In this document: positions 26,637 to 35,001 of the stretch, piece by piece
How the letters are laid out: each line of letters opens with the position of its first letter
How positions within the stretch are numbered: position 1 is the first letter of the stretch
Translations under genes and position numbers: made by a program
The notes under the pieces: model-generated
What the model saw: the letters and a program-made list of their open reading frames with translations, nothing else
Databases searched by the model: none
Told to the model about the DNA's origin: nothing
DNA from: Streptomyces sp. DT2A-34
GTDB lineage: Bacteria > Actinomycetota > Actinomycetes > Streptomycetales > Streptomycetaceae
DNA length: 64,000 nt
Direction of reading: 5' to 3'
Assembly (NCBI RefSeq): GCF_030499515.1
Contig: NZ_JASTWJ010000001.1
Span: 2,708,001-2,772,000, forward strand

Positions 26637-29600
26637 GTGAGGCGAAGCAAGAGCAGTCCCGAGCCGTCGGCCCGGGGCAACTTCACCCCGCCGCCGCGCG
26701 GAGCGGCGCCCGCCCCTGTGCCCGGATCGGAACCCACGGCGGCGCCTGCGCCAAGCGGCGGCCGTCTCTCGCCGCGCAACTGGCGCGTGCCGACCCGGCT
26801 GAACGCGATCCTGCTCATACCCGTGCTGGTCGGCCTCGTCATGGGCGGCTTCCAGGTGAAGAGCTCGATCGACACCTGGCAGGAGGCCGAGGACGCGGAG
26901 AACACCGCGCGTCTGGTCCGGGCCTCCCTGAACTACGCCGACGCCCTCTACAACGAGCGTGACGTCACGGCAGCGCCGCTGCTGCAGGGCAAGGGCGAGG
27001 ACGACAAGACGGTCACCGCGGCCCGTGCCAACACGGACAAGGCAGCCGACGAGTTCGACGCCGCCGCGCAGAACATGCCGCAGAAAGCGGGCCTGGAGCG
27101 CCGTCTGAAGGTGTTCCGAGACGCCGAGCCGGGGCTCGCCGACCTGCGCGCGGCGGCCTACACCAACAAGCTCACCGGTGTGCAGACCGAGGAGGGCTAC
27201 GTCGAGGTCGCGCACCCTCTGACGGAGTTCGCCAACGAGCTCGGTCTGGGCACCGGCAACATCACCTCCTACGGCCGCACGGTCTACGCCATCGAGCTCA
27301 CCAAGGCGGCCCTGTCGCTGCAGCGCTCCATCGGTATGCACCTGCTGGTCAAGCCCGGCCCCACCGCGAGCAGCTTCGCCAGCCAGCGGGTCGCTCTCTC
27401 CTCGTATGCCTACCTGGAAGGCATCGCCATCGAGGAATACAAGGGCGGTGGCACCGAAGCCGACGCGCAGAAGCTCGAGGACGCCAAGAAGGAGATCACG
27501 GCCGAGGGCGCGGCCATGGCCAAGGAGGCCGCGGCCAAGGACCCTGACTACGTCCCGCCGCCGGCCGACCCGACCAATATGGTCAAGCTCCTCGTCGGCC
27601 TCGAGTCCCCCGCCCCCAGCGCCCGCGCCGCACTCGCCGAGCAGGGCGTCACCGCGCAGAACTGGTGGGCGGTCAACACCCTCAAGTTCAACGCCTACCG
27701 CGAGATCGAGTCCGACCTGGCGGACACCGCGGTGAACGAGGCCTCCAACATCGCCGACGACGCCAAGCGTGACGCCCTCATCACCGGTGCCGCCGTCGTC
27801 GTCGCCCTGCTCGCCGCGTTCATCCTGGCCGGCATGGTCGCCCGCCAGATGTCCCGCGCGATGCGCCAGCTGCGCAACGCCGCCTTCGGCATCGCCGAGC
27901 AGCGCCTGCCCATGCTGGTCGACCAGCTCTCGCGCACCGACCCGGGCCGCGTGGACACCCGCGTCCAGCCCATCCCGATCAACACCCGCGACGAGATCGG
28001 CGAGGTCGCCCGCGCCTTCGACCAGGTCCACCGCGAGGCCGTCCGGCTCGCCGCCGAGCAGGCCCTGCTGCGGGGCAACATCAACGCGATCTTCACCAAC
28101 CTGTCGCGCCGCAACCAGTCGCTGATCGAGGGCCAGCTGACCCTGATCACCGACCTGGAGAACAACGAGGCCGACCCGGACCAGCTGGAGAACCTCTTCA
28201 AGCTGGACCACCTCGCGACCCGTATGCGCCGCAACGGCGAGAACCTCCTCGTCCTCGCCGGCGAGGAGCCCGGCCGCCGCTGGGACCAGCCGGTCCCGCT
28301 GGTCGACGTCCTGCGCGCCGCCTCCTCCGAGGTGGAGCAGTACGAGCGCATCGAGCTGTCGGGCGTCCCGGAGGCCGAGATCCACGGCCGCGCCGTGACC
28401 GACCTCGTGCACCTGCTCGCCGAGCTCCTGGAGAACGCGACGACGTTCTCCTCCCCGCAGACCAAGGTCCGGGTGACCGCCACCCGTCTCCCCGACGGCC
28501 GCGTCATGATCGAGATCCACGACAAGGGCATCGGCCTCACCGCCGAGGACTTCGCGGACATCAACCACAAGCTGGCCAACCCGCCGACCGTGGACGCCGC
28601 GATCTCGCAGCGCATGGGCCTGTTCGTGGTCGGCCGGCTGTCCGACCGGCACGGCATCCGCGTCCAGCTGCGCCCCTCCGGCGAGCAGGCCGGCACCACC
28701 TCGCTGGTCATGCTGCCGGACGCGATCACGCACGGCGGTGGCGGCGAGCAGCAGCCTGCCCATGACGACTTCACCGTCTCGCAGATCATCCCGGAGCAGA
28801 ACTTCCAGGGTGAGAACTTCAACCAGGTGCCGATGCGTACGGCGGCGGAGCTCGGCTTCGACGACAGCCGCTACACCGAGGTCCCGGACGACATCCGCGA
28901 GCTGGACCCCGTCGGCCGCTCCCTGATGCGTGAGGAGCGCCGTGCGGCCCTGGAGTCCCAGAACCACGGCGAGCAGCCCGGCCAGGAGAACCCTGGGGCG
29001 CCCGGGTACGACGACTTCACCGGTCAGCCGGCCTACGACGGCCAGAGCGGCTTCCCCGAGCAGCGCGGCGGGTTCGACCAGCAGCCGTCGTACGACGAGC
29101 AGCGCCAGTCGTACGAGGAGCAGCAGCGGCAGACGCCGTACGAGGAGCAGCAGCGGGCCGCGTACGACGAGCCGCAGCGGCCGTCGTACGACGACACGTA
29201 CTACGCGCCGAACGGGGGCCTGCAGCAGAACGACACCTTCTCGTCGGGCGGCGGCTACCCCGAGCCCTCGTATCCGGAGGCGACCCGTGAGGAGCCCGCG
29301 GCCGCGAGCGCGTCGGCCCCGGAGACCTTCCCCGCCTTCGAGCAGCGGCGCCACCAGGACGACTGGCCGCAGCCGAACGGCTACCGCAACGGGTACCAGG
29401 ACCAGTACGCTCCGGAAACGGAATCTGCGCAGGCCGATGACTCGAACGAGCGCGACCGCGTAGGCTTCGACGGTCCGGGACCGGCATCCTCCGCCGCCCA
29501 CGCACTGACCGACGCCGGGCTCCCCCGCCGTGGCTCCGCCGCGAGCGGCACCAACGGCGCTCGGCCGGTGCGACAGGAATCGCCGGCCCCCACGCCGGAG

Positions 29601-29906
29601 AGCAACGGCGACAGCAGCTGGCGCTCGGCCAACGACGACCGCTGGCAGCAGGCCGCGCAACTCCGGAAGCCCAAGGCGGGCGGGGTCACCTCCTCCGGCC
29701 TGCCGCGGCGGGTACCCAAGGCCAACCTGGTCGAGGGAGCCGCCGAGACCACCCCCCAGGGAGGTCCACAGATCTCCCGCGCTCCCGAGGACGTCCGGGG
29801 CAGGCTGAGCAACCTGCGCCGCGGGGTCCAGCGGGGACGCAGCGCGGGAAGCGAAACGAACGGTCAGGGCTTCGGTTCTGACAGCACCTACAACCAGGAG
29901 CGTTAG
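26637..29906 (+). CDS. cvnA: Conservon sensor kinase-like protein CvnA (second copy)
   Basis: 1089 residues from GTG 26637 (GGAAGG upstream). Same architecture as the first copy: TM1 about 54-76, extracytoplasmic sensor, TM2 about 379-400, HAMP-like region, FKLDHLATRMRRNGENLLVL and an HATPase domain (ELLENATTFSSP, DKGIGLTAED, RMGLFVVGRLSDRHG). The kinase-like core is very similar to copy 1, the sensor domain much less. The C-terminal tail differs: instead of STGQ units it carries Tyr/Glu/Gln repeats (YDEQRQSYEEQQRQTPYEEQ, about residues 815-850), then converges again on SGLPRRVPKANLV and DVRGRLSNLRRG. Confidence 0.93.
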   Translation: MRRSKSSPEPSARGNFTPPPRGAAPAPVPGSEPTAAPAPSGGRLSPRNWRVPTRLNAILLIPVLVGLVMGGFQVKSSIDTWQEAEDAENTARLVRASLNYADALYNERDVTAAPLLQGKGEDDKTVTAARANTDKAADEFDAAAQNMPQKAGLERRLKVFRDAEPGLADLRAAAYTNKLTGVQTEEGYVEVAHPLTEFANELGLGTGNITSYGRTVYAIELTKAALSLQRSIGMHLLVKPGPTASSFASQRVALSSYAYLEGIAIEEYKGGGTEADAQKLEDAKKEITAEGAAMAKEAAAKDPDYVPPPADPTNMVKLLVGLESPAPSARAALAEQGVTAQNWWAVNTLKFNAYREIESDLADTAVNEASNIADDAKRDALITGAAVVVALLAAFILAGMVARQMSRAMRQLRNAAFGIAEQRLPMLVDQLSRTDPGRVDTRVQPIPINTRDEIGEVARAFDQVHREAVRLAAEQALLRGNINAIFTNLSRRNQSLIEGQLTLITDLENNEADPDQLENLFKLDHLATRMRRNGENLLVLAGEEPGRRWDQPVPLVDVLRAASSEVEQYERIELSGVPEAEIHGRAVTDLVHLLAELLENATTFSSPQTKVRVTATRLPDGRVMIEIHDKGIGLTAEDFADINHKLANPPTVDAAISQRMGLFVVGRLSDRHGIRVQLRPSGEQAGTTSLVMLPDAITHGGGGEQQPAHDDFTVSQIIPEQNFQGENFNQVPMRTAAELGFDDSRYTEVPDDIRELDPVGRSLMREERRAALESQNHGEQPGQENPGAPGYDDFTGQPAYDGQSGFPEQRGGFDQQPSYDEQRQSYEEQQRQTPYEEQQRAAYDEPQRPSYDDTYYAPNGGLQQNDTFSSGGGYPEPSYPEATREEPAAASASAPETFPAFEQRRHQDDWPQPNGYRNGYQDQYAPETESAQADDSNERDRVGFDGPGPASSAAHALTDAGLPRRGSAASGTNGARPVRQESPAPTPESNGDSSWRSANDDRWQQAAQLRKPKAGGVTSSGLPRRVPKANLVEGAAETTPQGGPQISRAPEDVRGRLSNLRRGVQRGRSAGSETNGQGFGSDSTYNQER

Positions 29907-29907
29907 T

Positions 29908-30330
29908 GTGAGCCCGATGAGCCAGGCGGCACAGAACCTGAACTGGTTGATCACCAACTTCGTGGACAACACCCCCGGGGTGTCGCACACGGTGGTGGTC
30001 TCCGCCGACGGACTCCTTCTGGCGATGTCCGAAGGCTTCCCCCGCGACCGCGCCGACCAGCTCGCGGCCGTCGCCTCCGGTCTGACGTCTCTGACGGCAG
30101 GCGCCTCCCGTATCTTCGAGGGTGGCAGCGTGAACCAGACGGTTGTGGAGATGGAGCGGGGATTCCTGTTCATCATGTCCATCTCCGACGGTTCGTCGCT
30201 CGCGGTCCTCGCACATCCGGAGGCGGACATCGGCCTCATCGGGTACGAGATGGCGCTTCTGGTCGACCGAGCCGGTACGGTCCTCACGCCGGATCTTCGT
30301 GCGGAGCTTCAAGGCAGCCTGCTCAACTAA
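29908..30330 (+). CDS. cvnB: Roadblock/LC7-domain protein CvnB (second copy)
   Basis: 140 residues from GTG 29908, one base after the cvnA stop, AGGAGCG 5 nt upstream. The protein differs from the first CvnB at only a handful of positions (for example VNQTVVEMERGFLFIMSISD). Same predicted role as regulator/adaptor for the cognate GTPase. The near identity suggests that subunits could exchange between the two conservons. Confidence 0.95.
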   Translation: MSPMSQAAQNLNWLITNFVDNTPGVSHTVVVSADGLLLAMSEGFPRDRADQLAAVASGLTSLTAGASRIFEGGSVNQTVVEMERGFLFIMSISDGSSLAVLAHPEADIGLIGYEMALLVDRAGTVLTPDLRAELQGSLLN

Positions 30331-30425
30331 CAGACAGTCGGTGCGTTTTGGCGTCCCGGGGCCGTAAGGTTTCGGGACGCGGCTCCACATGATGGGTGCC
30401 AGGCACAGTCGGAGGAGGAGAAAAA

Positions 30426-31004
30426 GTGGCAACACCCCCAGGCGGTTCATCGTCGGGTAATTGGTCGTACGGTCCTGGCCAGGGCCAGAACGACGGTTCC
30501 CAGAACCCGAACCGTTACAACTTCCCCTCCTCCCCGAGCCAGCGGCAGCCGTACGCGCCCCAGGGCCCCGGCCCCTCGCCGTACGACCAGCCGCCGGCGC
30601 CGCGCATCCAGCCGGTGCAGCCGCAGCGACGCGCCCCTGAGCCGGCGCCCGCCGGGTCGTCGCACAACCCCCTGGTACGCCCGTACGCCATGACCGGCGG
30701 ACGGACGCGCCCGCGCTACCAGCTCGCCATCGAGGCGCTGGTGCACACCACCGCGCAGCCGCACCAGATGCAGGGCCAGTTGCCCGAGCATCAGCGGATC
30801 TGCAACCTCTGCCGCGAGATCAAGTCGGTGGCGGAAGTCTCCGCCCTCCTGACGATCCCTCTCGGCGTGGCCAGGATCCTCGTCGCCGACTTGGCGGAGG
30901 CGGGCCTGGTCGCCATCCATCAGCCCGGCGGCGACGAGAACGCCGGCGGCCAGCCAGACGTGACACTGCTCGAAAGGGTGCTCAGTGGACTTCGCAAGCT
31001 CTAG
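30426..31004 (+). CDS. cvnC: DUF742 protein CvnC (second copy)
   Basis: 192 residues from GTG 30426, with GGAGGAGGAG five bases upstream. The DUF742 core from LVRPYAMTGGRTRPRYQLAI onward matches copy 1. It carries an extra Pro/Gln/Ser-rich N-terminal region of about 75 residues (SPSQRQPYAPQGPGPSPYDQ) where copy 1 has about 25. It overlaps cvnD by 20 bp, as in copy 1. Confidence 0.94.
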   Translation: MATPPGGSSSGNWSYGPGQGQNDGSQNPNRYNFPSSPSQRQPYAPQGPGPSPYDQPPAPRIQPVQPQRRAPEPAPAGSSHNPLVRPYAMTGGRTRPRYQLAIEALVHTTAQPHQMQGQLPEHQRICNLCREIKSVAEVSALLTIPLGVARILVADLAEAGLVAIHQPGGDENAGGQPDVTLLERVLSGLRKL

Positions 31005-31566
31005 CGGCGGTCCTTCCCGCTCCACCACCTCGGCGAAGATCGTGGTGGCGGGTGGCTTCGGCGTGGGCAAGACCACGTTCGTCGGGGCCGTTTCGGAGAT
31101 CAACCCGCTGCGCACAGAGGCCGTGATGACTTCCGCTTCGGCGGGCATCGACGACCTCACCCACACCGGAGACAAGACGACCACGACGGTCGCCATGGAC
31201 TTCGGCCGCATCACCCTGGACCAGGACCTGATCCTGTACCTGTTCGGCACCCCCGGTCAGGACCGCTTCTGGTTCATGTGGGACGACTTGGTGCGCGGCG
31301 CGATCGGCGCGATCGTCCTGGTGGACACCCGCCGCCTCGCCGACTGCTTCCCCGCGGTCGACTACTTCGAGAACAGCGGCCTGCCGTTCGTGATCGCGCT
31401 GAACGGCTTCGACGGCAACCAGCCGTACAACCCGGACGAGGTCCGTGAGGCCCTCCAGATCGGTCCGGACACCCCGATCATCACGACGGACGCCCGCCAC
31501 CGCGCGGACGCCAAGTCGGCGCTGATCACGCTGGTCGAGCACGCGCTGATGGCGCGGCTGCGCTAG
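30985..31566 (+). CDS. cvnD: Conservon small GTPase CvnD (second copy)
   Basis: 193 residues from GTG 30985. Nearly identical to the first CvnD: P-loop GGFGVGKTTFVGAV, GTPGQDRFWFMWDDLVRGAI and ALNGFDGNQPYNPDEVREAL. Differences cluster in the first 12 residues and a few substitutions. Last gene of conservon 2; the NACHT gene begins 99 bp later in the same direction. Confidence 0.95.
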   Translation: MDFASSSGGPSRSTTSAKIVVAGGFGVGKTTFVGAVSEINPLRTEAVMTSASAGIDDLTHTGDKTTTTVAMDFGRITLDQDLILYLFGTPGQDRFWFMWDDLVRGAIGAIVLVDTRRLADCFPAVDYFENSGLPFVIALNGFDGNQPYNPDEVREALQIGPDTPIITTDARHRADAKSALITLVEHALMARLR

Positions 31567-31665
31567 CGGCTCTCCGGCGGCCGGTCTTCGGCACGTTTCG
31601 CTTGCGGCCCTTGTTCCTCCTGTGGGAGGGATGGGGGCCGTAGGTGTGTTGAGAGGGGTGCGGGG

Positions 31666-34600
31666 ATGAGCGCGGAAGCGGCTGCCTTACGGCTGGGGAC
31701 GACCGTGGCGCGGGCGGCGGCCCAGGTGTGGCTCGGTGGGAAGCGGCGGGAGCAGGAACGCCGGTTGTCGATGGCCGAGTTGGTGCGGGTGCGGGTGTCC
31801 GGGTTGCGGCTGCAGCGGAGCGTGGAGCGGCAGTTCGAGGAGATCGCGGACGCGGTGTTCGACCGGCTGGCGCCGTTTCTGGAGCGGGAGTTCCGGGGGC
31901 TGGACGAGGGTGGGCGGCGGGCGGTGCTCGACGCGGTGTGCGACACCTGCGTACGGGCCGATCTGTCGGACGAGGCGCTGCTGGCGGCGGACGTGAATCC
32001 GGCGGAGGTCGTGCGGCGGATCACGGGGGCCGTGCGCGCTCCGGTGGGGCTGAGCGAGGCCGAAAGCCGCCTGTACGAGGTGCTGTTCGCGGAGTGCTGC
32101 GAGTACTACGTACGGATCGTGCGAGGACTGCCGGTCTTCCAGGAGCGGGCGCTTGCGGAGCTGTTGGCGCGGACGACGTCGCTCGGCGCTGAGATCGCCC
32201 GGGTCCTGGAGCGGTTGCCGGACCGGTCGCTGTTCGCGCCGGAGGGGACGGACCGGGACGGGGAGTTCCGGCGGCGGTATCTGGAGCTGGTCAGTACCTC
32301 GCTGGACGAGGTGGAGCTGTTTCGGCGTGCGTCGGACCGGGCGGTGGCGCAGGCTCGGTTGTCGGTGGCGTATGTGAGCCTGCGGGCAACGGGCGACGAC
32401 GGAACGGCCCGGCGAAGGGCTGGAGGACGCTCTCTGCCGCTACTACGGCCCGATATGAGCGACTGGGAGGACGGCGGGCGGGGCGAGGCCGCGGGGATGC
32501 GTGTGGAGGCCGCTCTGGGCGGTGCCTCGCGGGTCCTGTTGCGGGGTGAGGCGGGTTCGGGCAAGACGACGTTGCTGCGGTGGCTGGCGGTCACTGCGGC
32601 TCGGGGTGCGTTCACGGGTGAGCTGGCCGGGTGGAACGGTCTGACGCCGGTGTTCGTGAAGTTGCGGGAGTACAGCGGACGGGTACTGCCGGTGCCGGAG
32701 GCGATGCTCGATTCGGTGGCCGGGCACATCACGGGGGTGATGCCGAAGGCGTGGGTGGAGCGGCAGTTGGCGGGCGGGAAGGCGCTGCTGTTGATCGACG
32801 GGGTGGACGAGCTGCTGGACGGGGAGCGGCGGGCCGTACGGGAGTGGCTGCGCAAGCTGCTCGCGGCGTACGGGGACATAAGGGTGGTCGTCACCTCGCG
32901 TCCGTCCGCGGCAGGGGCGGACTGGCTGCGCCGGGAGGAGTTCACGGCGCTGCACCTGGACCGCATGACGCCACCCGATCTGGTGGCGTTCGTACGGCAG
33001 TGGCATCAGGCGGTGCGGGAGCTGGGTGAGGAGTTGCCGTGCGCGGTGGAGGAACTGCCGCAGTACGAGCAGTCGTTGCTGAACAGCCTGAAGGACCGAC
33101 CGCATCTCCAGTCACTCGCGGGGACGCCGTTGCTGGCGTCGCTGCTGTGCGCGATGCATCTGAACCGGGGCAGCCAACTCCCCCGTGACCGGATGGAGTT
33201 GTACCGGAACGCCCTGCACACGCTGGTCCATGAGCGGGACGCGCACCGCAGCGTCCCCAGCGCCGTGGACAGCCGGCTGAGCCTCGGGGACAAGCTGGTG
33301 CTGCTGCGGGATCTGGCGTGGCGGCTGTCCGACAACAACCGCAGTGAGATCTCGCTGGAGCAGGCGGAGCGGTATGTCGGCCGGAAGCTGACGGGGATGC
33401 GGCATCTGGAGGAACGGGACGGGGTGCGGGTCCTGGACCAGTTGCGGGGGCGCTCAGGCGTACTGCGCTCCCCCGCCGTGGGGCGGCTGGACTTCGTGCA
33501 CCGGACGTTCCAGGAGTACCTGGCCGCCCAGGAGGCGACGGAGGAGGACCGCATCGGGAACCTGGTGGGGCGGGCCCACCTGGACATCTGGCGGGAGACG
33601 ATCATCATGGCGGCCGGGCATGCCAATCGGCCGCAGCGGGAGGAGTTGCTGGGCGGGATCCTGGACCGGGCCGAGGAGGAACCCCGGCACGCGCGGCGGT
33701 TGCGGTTGCTGGCGGCGGCTTGTCAGGAGACGGTGCCCGAGGTCTCCGGCGAGTTGGCAGGGCGGTTGGACGAGGCGGTGGCAGCGCTGCTTCCGGCACA
33801 CCGCGTGACGGATCCACCGGCGCTGGCGGCCGTGGGGCCGAGTCTGCTGCGTGAGCTTCCCCAGTCCTTGGAGGAACTCACACAGAAGGCGGCCATGCAG
33901 ACGGTGCGGACGGTCGCGCTGATCGGCGGGGAGGAGGCGCTCCGGCTGCTGGCGGGATACACGCGGGATCGGCGCGACCCTGTCATCACCGAACTCATCC
34001 ACGCGTGGGGCTACTTCGACGCGGAGGACTACGCCACGCAGGTGCTGGCCCGCCTCCCCCTGCGGGGCCGCAACGCCGTGATCACCCACTCCGGCCAGTG
34101 GAATGCCGTGCGGCGGCTGGCATCCGTCGACGGTCTGTCGGTCAAGCACCCCGTCTCGGACTTCGCGATGCTCACCGGCCTCCCGCCCCTGAGAAGGCTG
34201 CTGGTCTTCCAGGTGGAGGGCGAGGCCGACCTCACCGATCTCAAGGCCCAGCCCTCTTTGACCTCACTCGTCCTGCTGGGCACGGGATCGATGAGGCATC
34301 TCGAAGCACTGGGTGAACTGCCACGGCTACGGCAGCTGTACCTGGGGCTGGCCGGTACACCGAGCTTGGCGGATCTCCGTCTGGGACCGAAGGTGACCGA
34401 CCTCTCGCTGTGGGACCTCGAAGCGACAGCCAGCCTGGCTCCGCTCGTCGGCCATCCCGGTATCACGTCTCTGGAGATGCTCCCGATGGACACCTGCCTG
34501 CCGGCCGCCCTGCGGCACCTGCCCACCCTGCCCCGGCTCCGACATCTGAGTCTGCACAACGTGGACGTCGCCGCCTGGCTCGACTCGGCACCCGTCCTCC

Positions 34601-34692
34601 CTCCCAGCCTGAAGCGCCTCAGCCTGTACGGGTGCCTCCTGCCCGACCCACGCGCCCTCGACTTTCCCGGCGTCACCGTCGCCGTCCGCTGA
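31666..34692 (+). CDS. NACHT-domain STAND NTPase (bNACHT) with LRR-like C-terminus
   Basis: 1008 residues. Residues 1-270 are helical, the kind of N-terminal domain found before bacterial NACHT modules. The NACHT NTPase has Walker A GEAGSGKTT (294-302), Walker B LLLIDGVDELLDG (D378, D381-E382) and sensor VVVTSRP (407-413), then the winged-helix region ending LDFVHRTFQEYLAAQEA. About residues 820-1000 hold leucine-rich-like repeats (LRRLLVF, LTSLVLLG, LRQLYLG, VTDLSLWDL, LRHLSLHN). Such STAND proteins sense ligands by their C-terminus and oligomerise; bacterial NACHTs include antiphage proteins. Codon 8 (31687-31689) is TTA. Codon use favours G-ending codons and TTG-Leu, unlike the C-ending neighbours, suggesting acquisition. 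The effector function of the N-terminus is unknown. Confidence 0.9.
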   Translation: MSAEAAALRLGTTVARAAAQVWLGGKRREQERRLSMAELVRVRVSGLRLQRSVERQFEEIADAVFDRLAPFLEREFRGLDEGGRRAVLDAVCDTCVRADLSDEALLAADVNPAEVVRRITGAVRAPVGLSEAESRLYEVLFAECCEYYVRIVRGLPVFQERALAELLARTTSLGAEIARVLERLPDRSLFAPEGTDRDGEFRRRYLELVSTSLDEVELFRRASDRAVAQARLSVAYVSLRATGDDGTARRRAGGRSLPLLRPDMSDWEDGGRGEAAGMRVEAALGGASRVLLRGEAGSGKTTLLRWLAVTAARGAFTGELAGWNGLTPVFVKLREYSGRVLPVPEAMLDSVAGHITGVMPKAWVERQLAGGKALLLIDGVDELLDGERRAVREWLRKLLAAYGDIRVVVTSRPSAAGADWLRREEFTALHLDRMTPPDLVAFVRQWHQAVRELGEELPCAVEELPQYEQSLLNSLKDRPHLQSLAGTPLLASLLCAMHLNRGSQLPRDRMELYRNALHTLVHERDAHRSVPSAVDSRLSLGDKLVLLRDLAWRLSDNNRSEISLEQAERYVGRKLTGMRHLEERDGVRVLDQLRGRSGVLRSPAVGRLDFVHRTFQEYLAAQEATEEDRIGNLVGRAHLDIWRETIIMAAGHANRPQREELLGGILDRAEEEPRHARRLRLLAAACQETVPEVSGELAGRLDEAVAALLPAHRVTDPPALAAVGPSLLRELPQSLEELTQKAAMQTVRTVALIGGEEALRLLAGYTRDRRDPVITELIHAWGYFDAEDYATQVLARLPLRGRNAVITHSGQWNAVRRLASVDGLSVKHPVSDFAMLTGLPPLRRLLVFQVEGEADLTDLKAQPSLTSLVLLGTGSMRHLEALGELPRLRQLYLGLAGTPSLADLRLGPKVTDLSLWDLEATASLAPLVGHPGITSLEMLPMDTCLPAALRHLPTLPRLRHLSLHNVDVAAWLDSAPVLPPSLKRLSLYGCLLPDPRALDFPGVTVAVR

Positions 34693-34700
34693 CACAGACC

Positions 34701-34735
34701 ACGGCCCCGCCCTCCCCCAGGGAGAACGGGGCCGT
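34701..34735. terminator. Terminator between the NACHT gene and accE
   Basis: ACGGCCCCG (34701-34709) pairs with CGGGGCCGT (34727-34735), with an inner CTCCC/GGGAG stem, between convergent genes. Confidence 0.7.
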
Positions 34736-34749
34736 ACGTTCGCCAGGCC

Positions 34750-34944
34750 TCAGCGCCAGCTGTGCGGCGCCCGGAACCCGGGCTCGCGCTCCAGGCGGCG
34801 CCAGCCCGCCTTCGCGCGGCCGCGGTGGGCCGGGGTGGTGTCGGAGGGCTGGGCGGCGGCGCGGGCCAGGAGGATCGCGGTGATGGCCGCGACTTCCTCG
34901 GGCTCGGCGTGGCCCTTCTCGACGCGGATGTCAGGGGAGTTCAT
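34750..34944 (-). CDS. accE: Acyl-CoA carboxylase epsilon subunit
   Basis: 64 residues (MNSPDIRVEKGHAEPEEVAA). It has the short N-terminal strand followed by helix EEVAAITAILLARAAA and a C-terminal WRRLEREPGFRAPHSW segment typical of actinobacterial AccE/PccE. The epsilon subunit stimulates the carboxyltransferase and helps hold the alpha-beta complex. It follows accB by 57 bp, as in the S. coelicolor accB-accE pair. Confidence 0.88.
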   Translation of the reverse strand: MNSPDIRVEKGHAEPEEVAAITAILLARAAAQPSDTTPAHRGRAKAGWRRLEREPGFRAPHSWR

Positions 34945-35001
34945 AGGTCACAGTCTCCGTGAGAGAGGTTTCCGCGGGGGTACCGCGAAGGATCCGCTGG
35001 G

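Noticed and set aside
26454..30287. A very long open frame antisense to the second cvnA (over 1200 codons)
   Set aside because: It mirrors the codon bias of the real plus-strand gene, is Gly/Leu/Val/Arg-rich without domains, and conflicts with a fully recognisable conservon.
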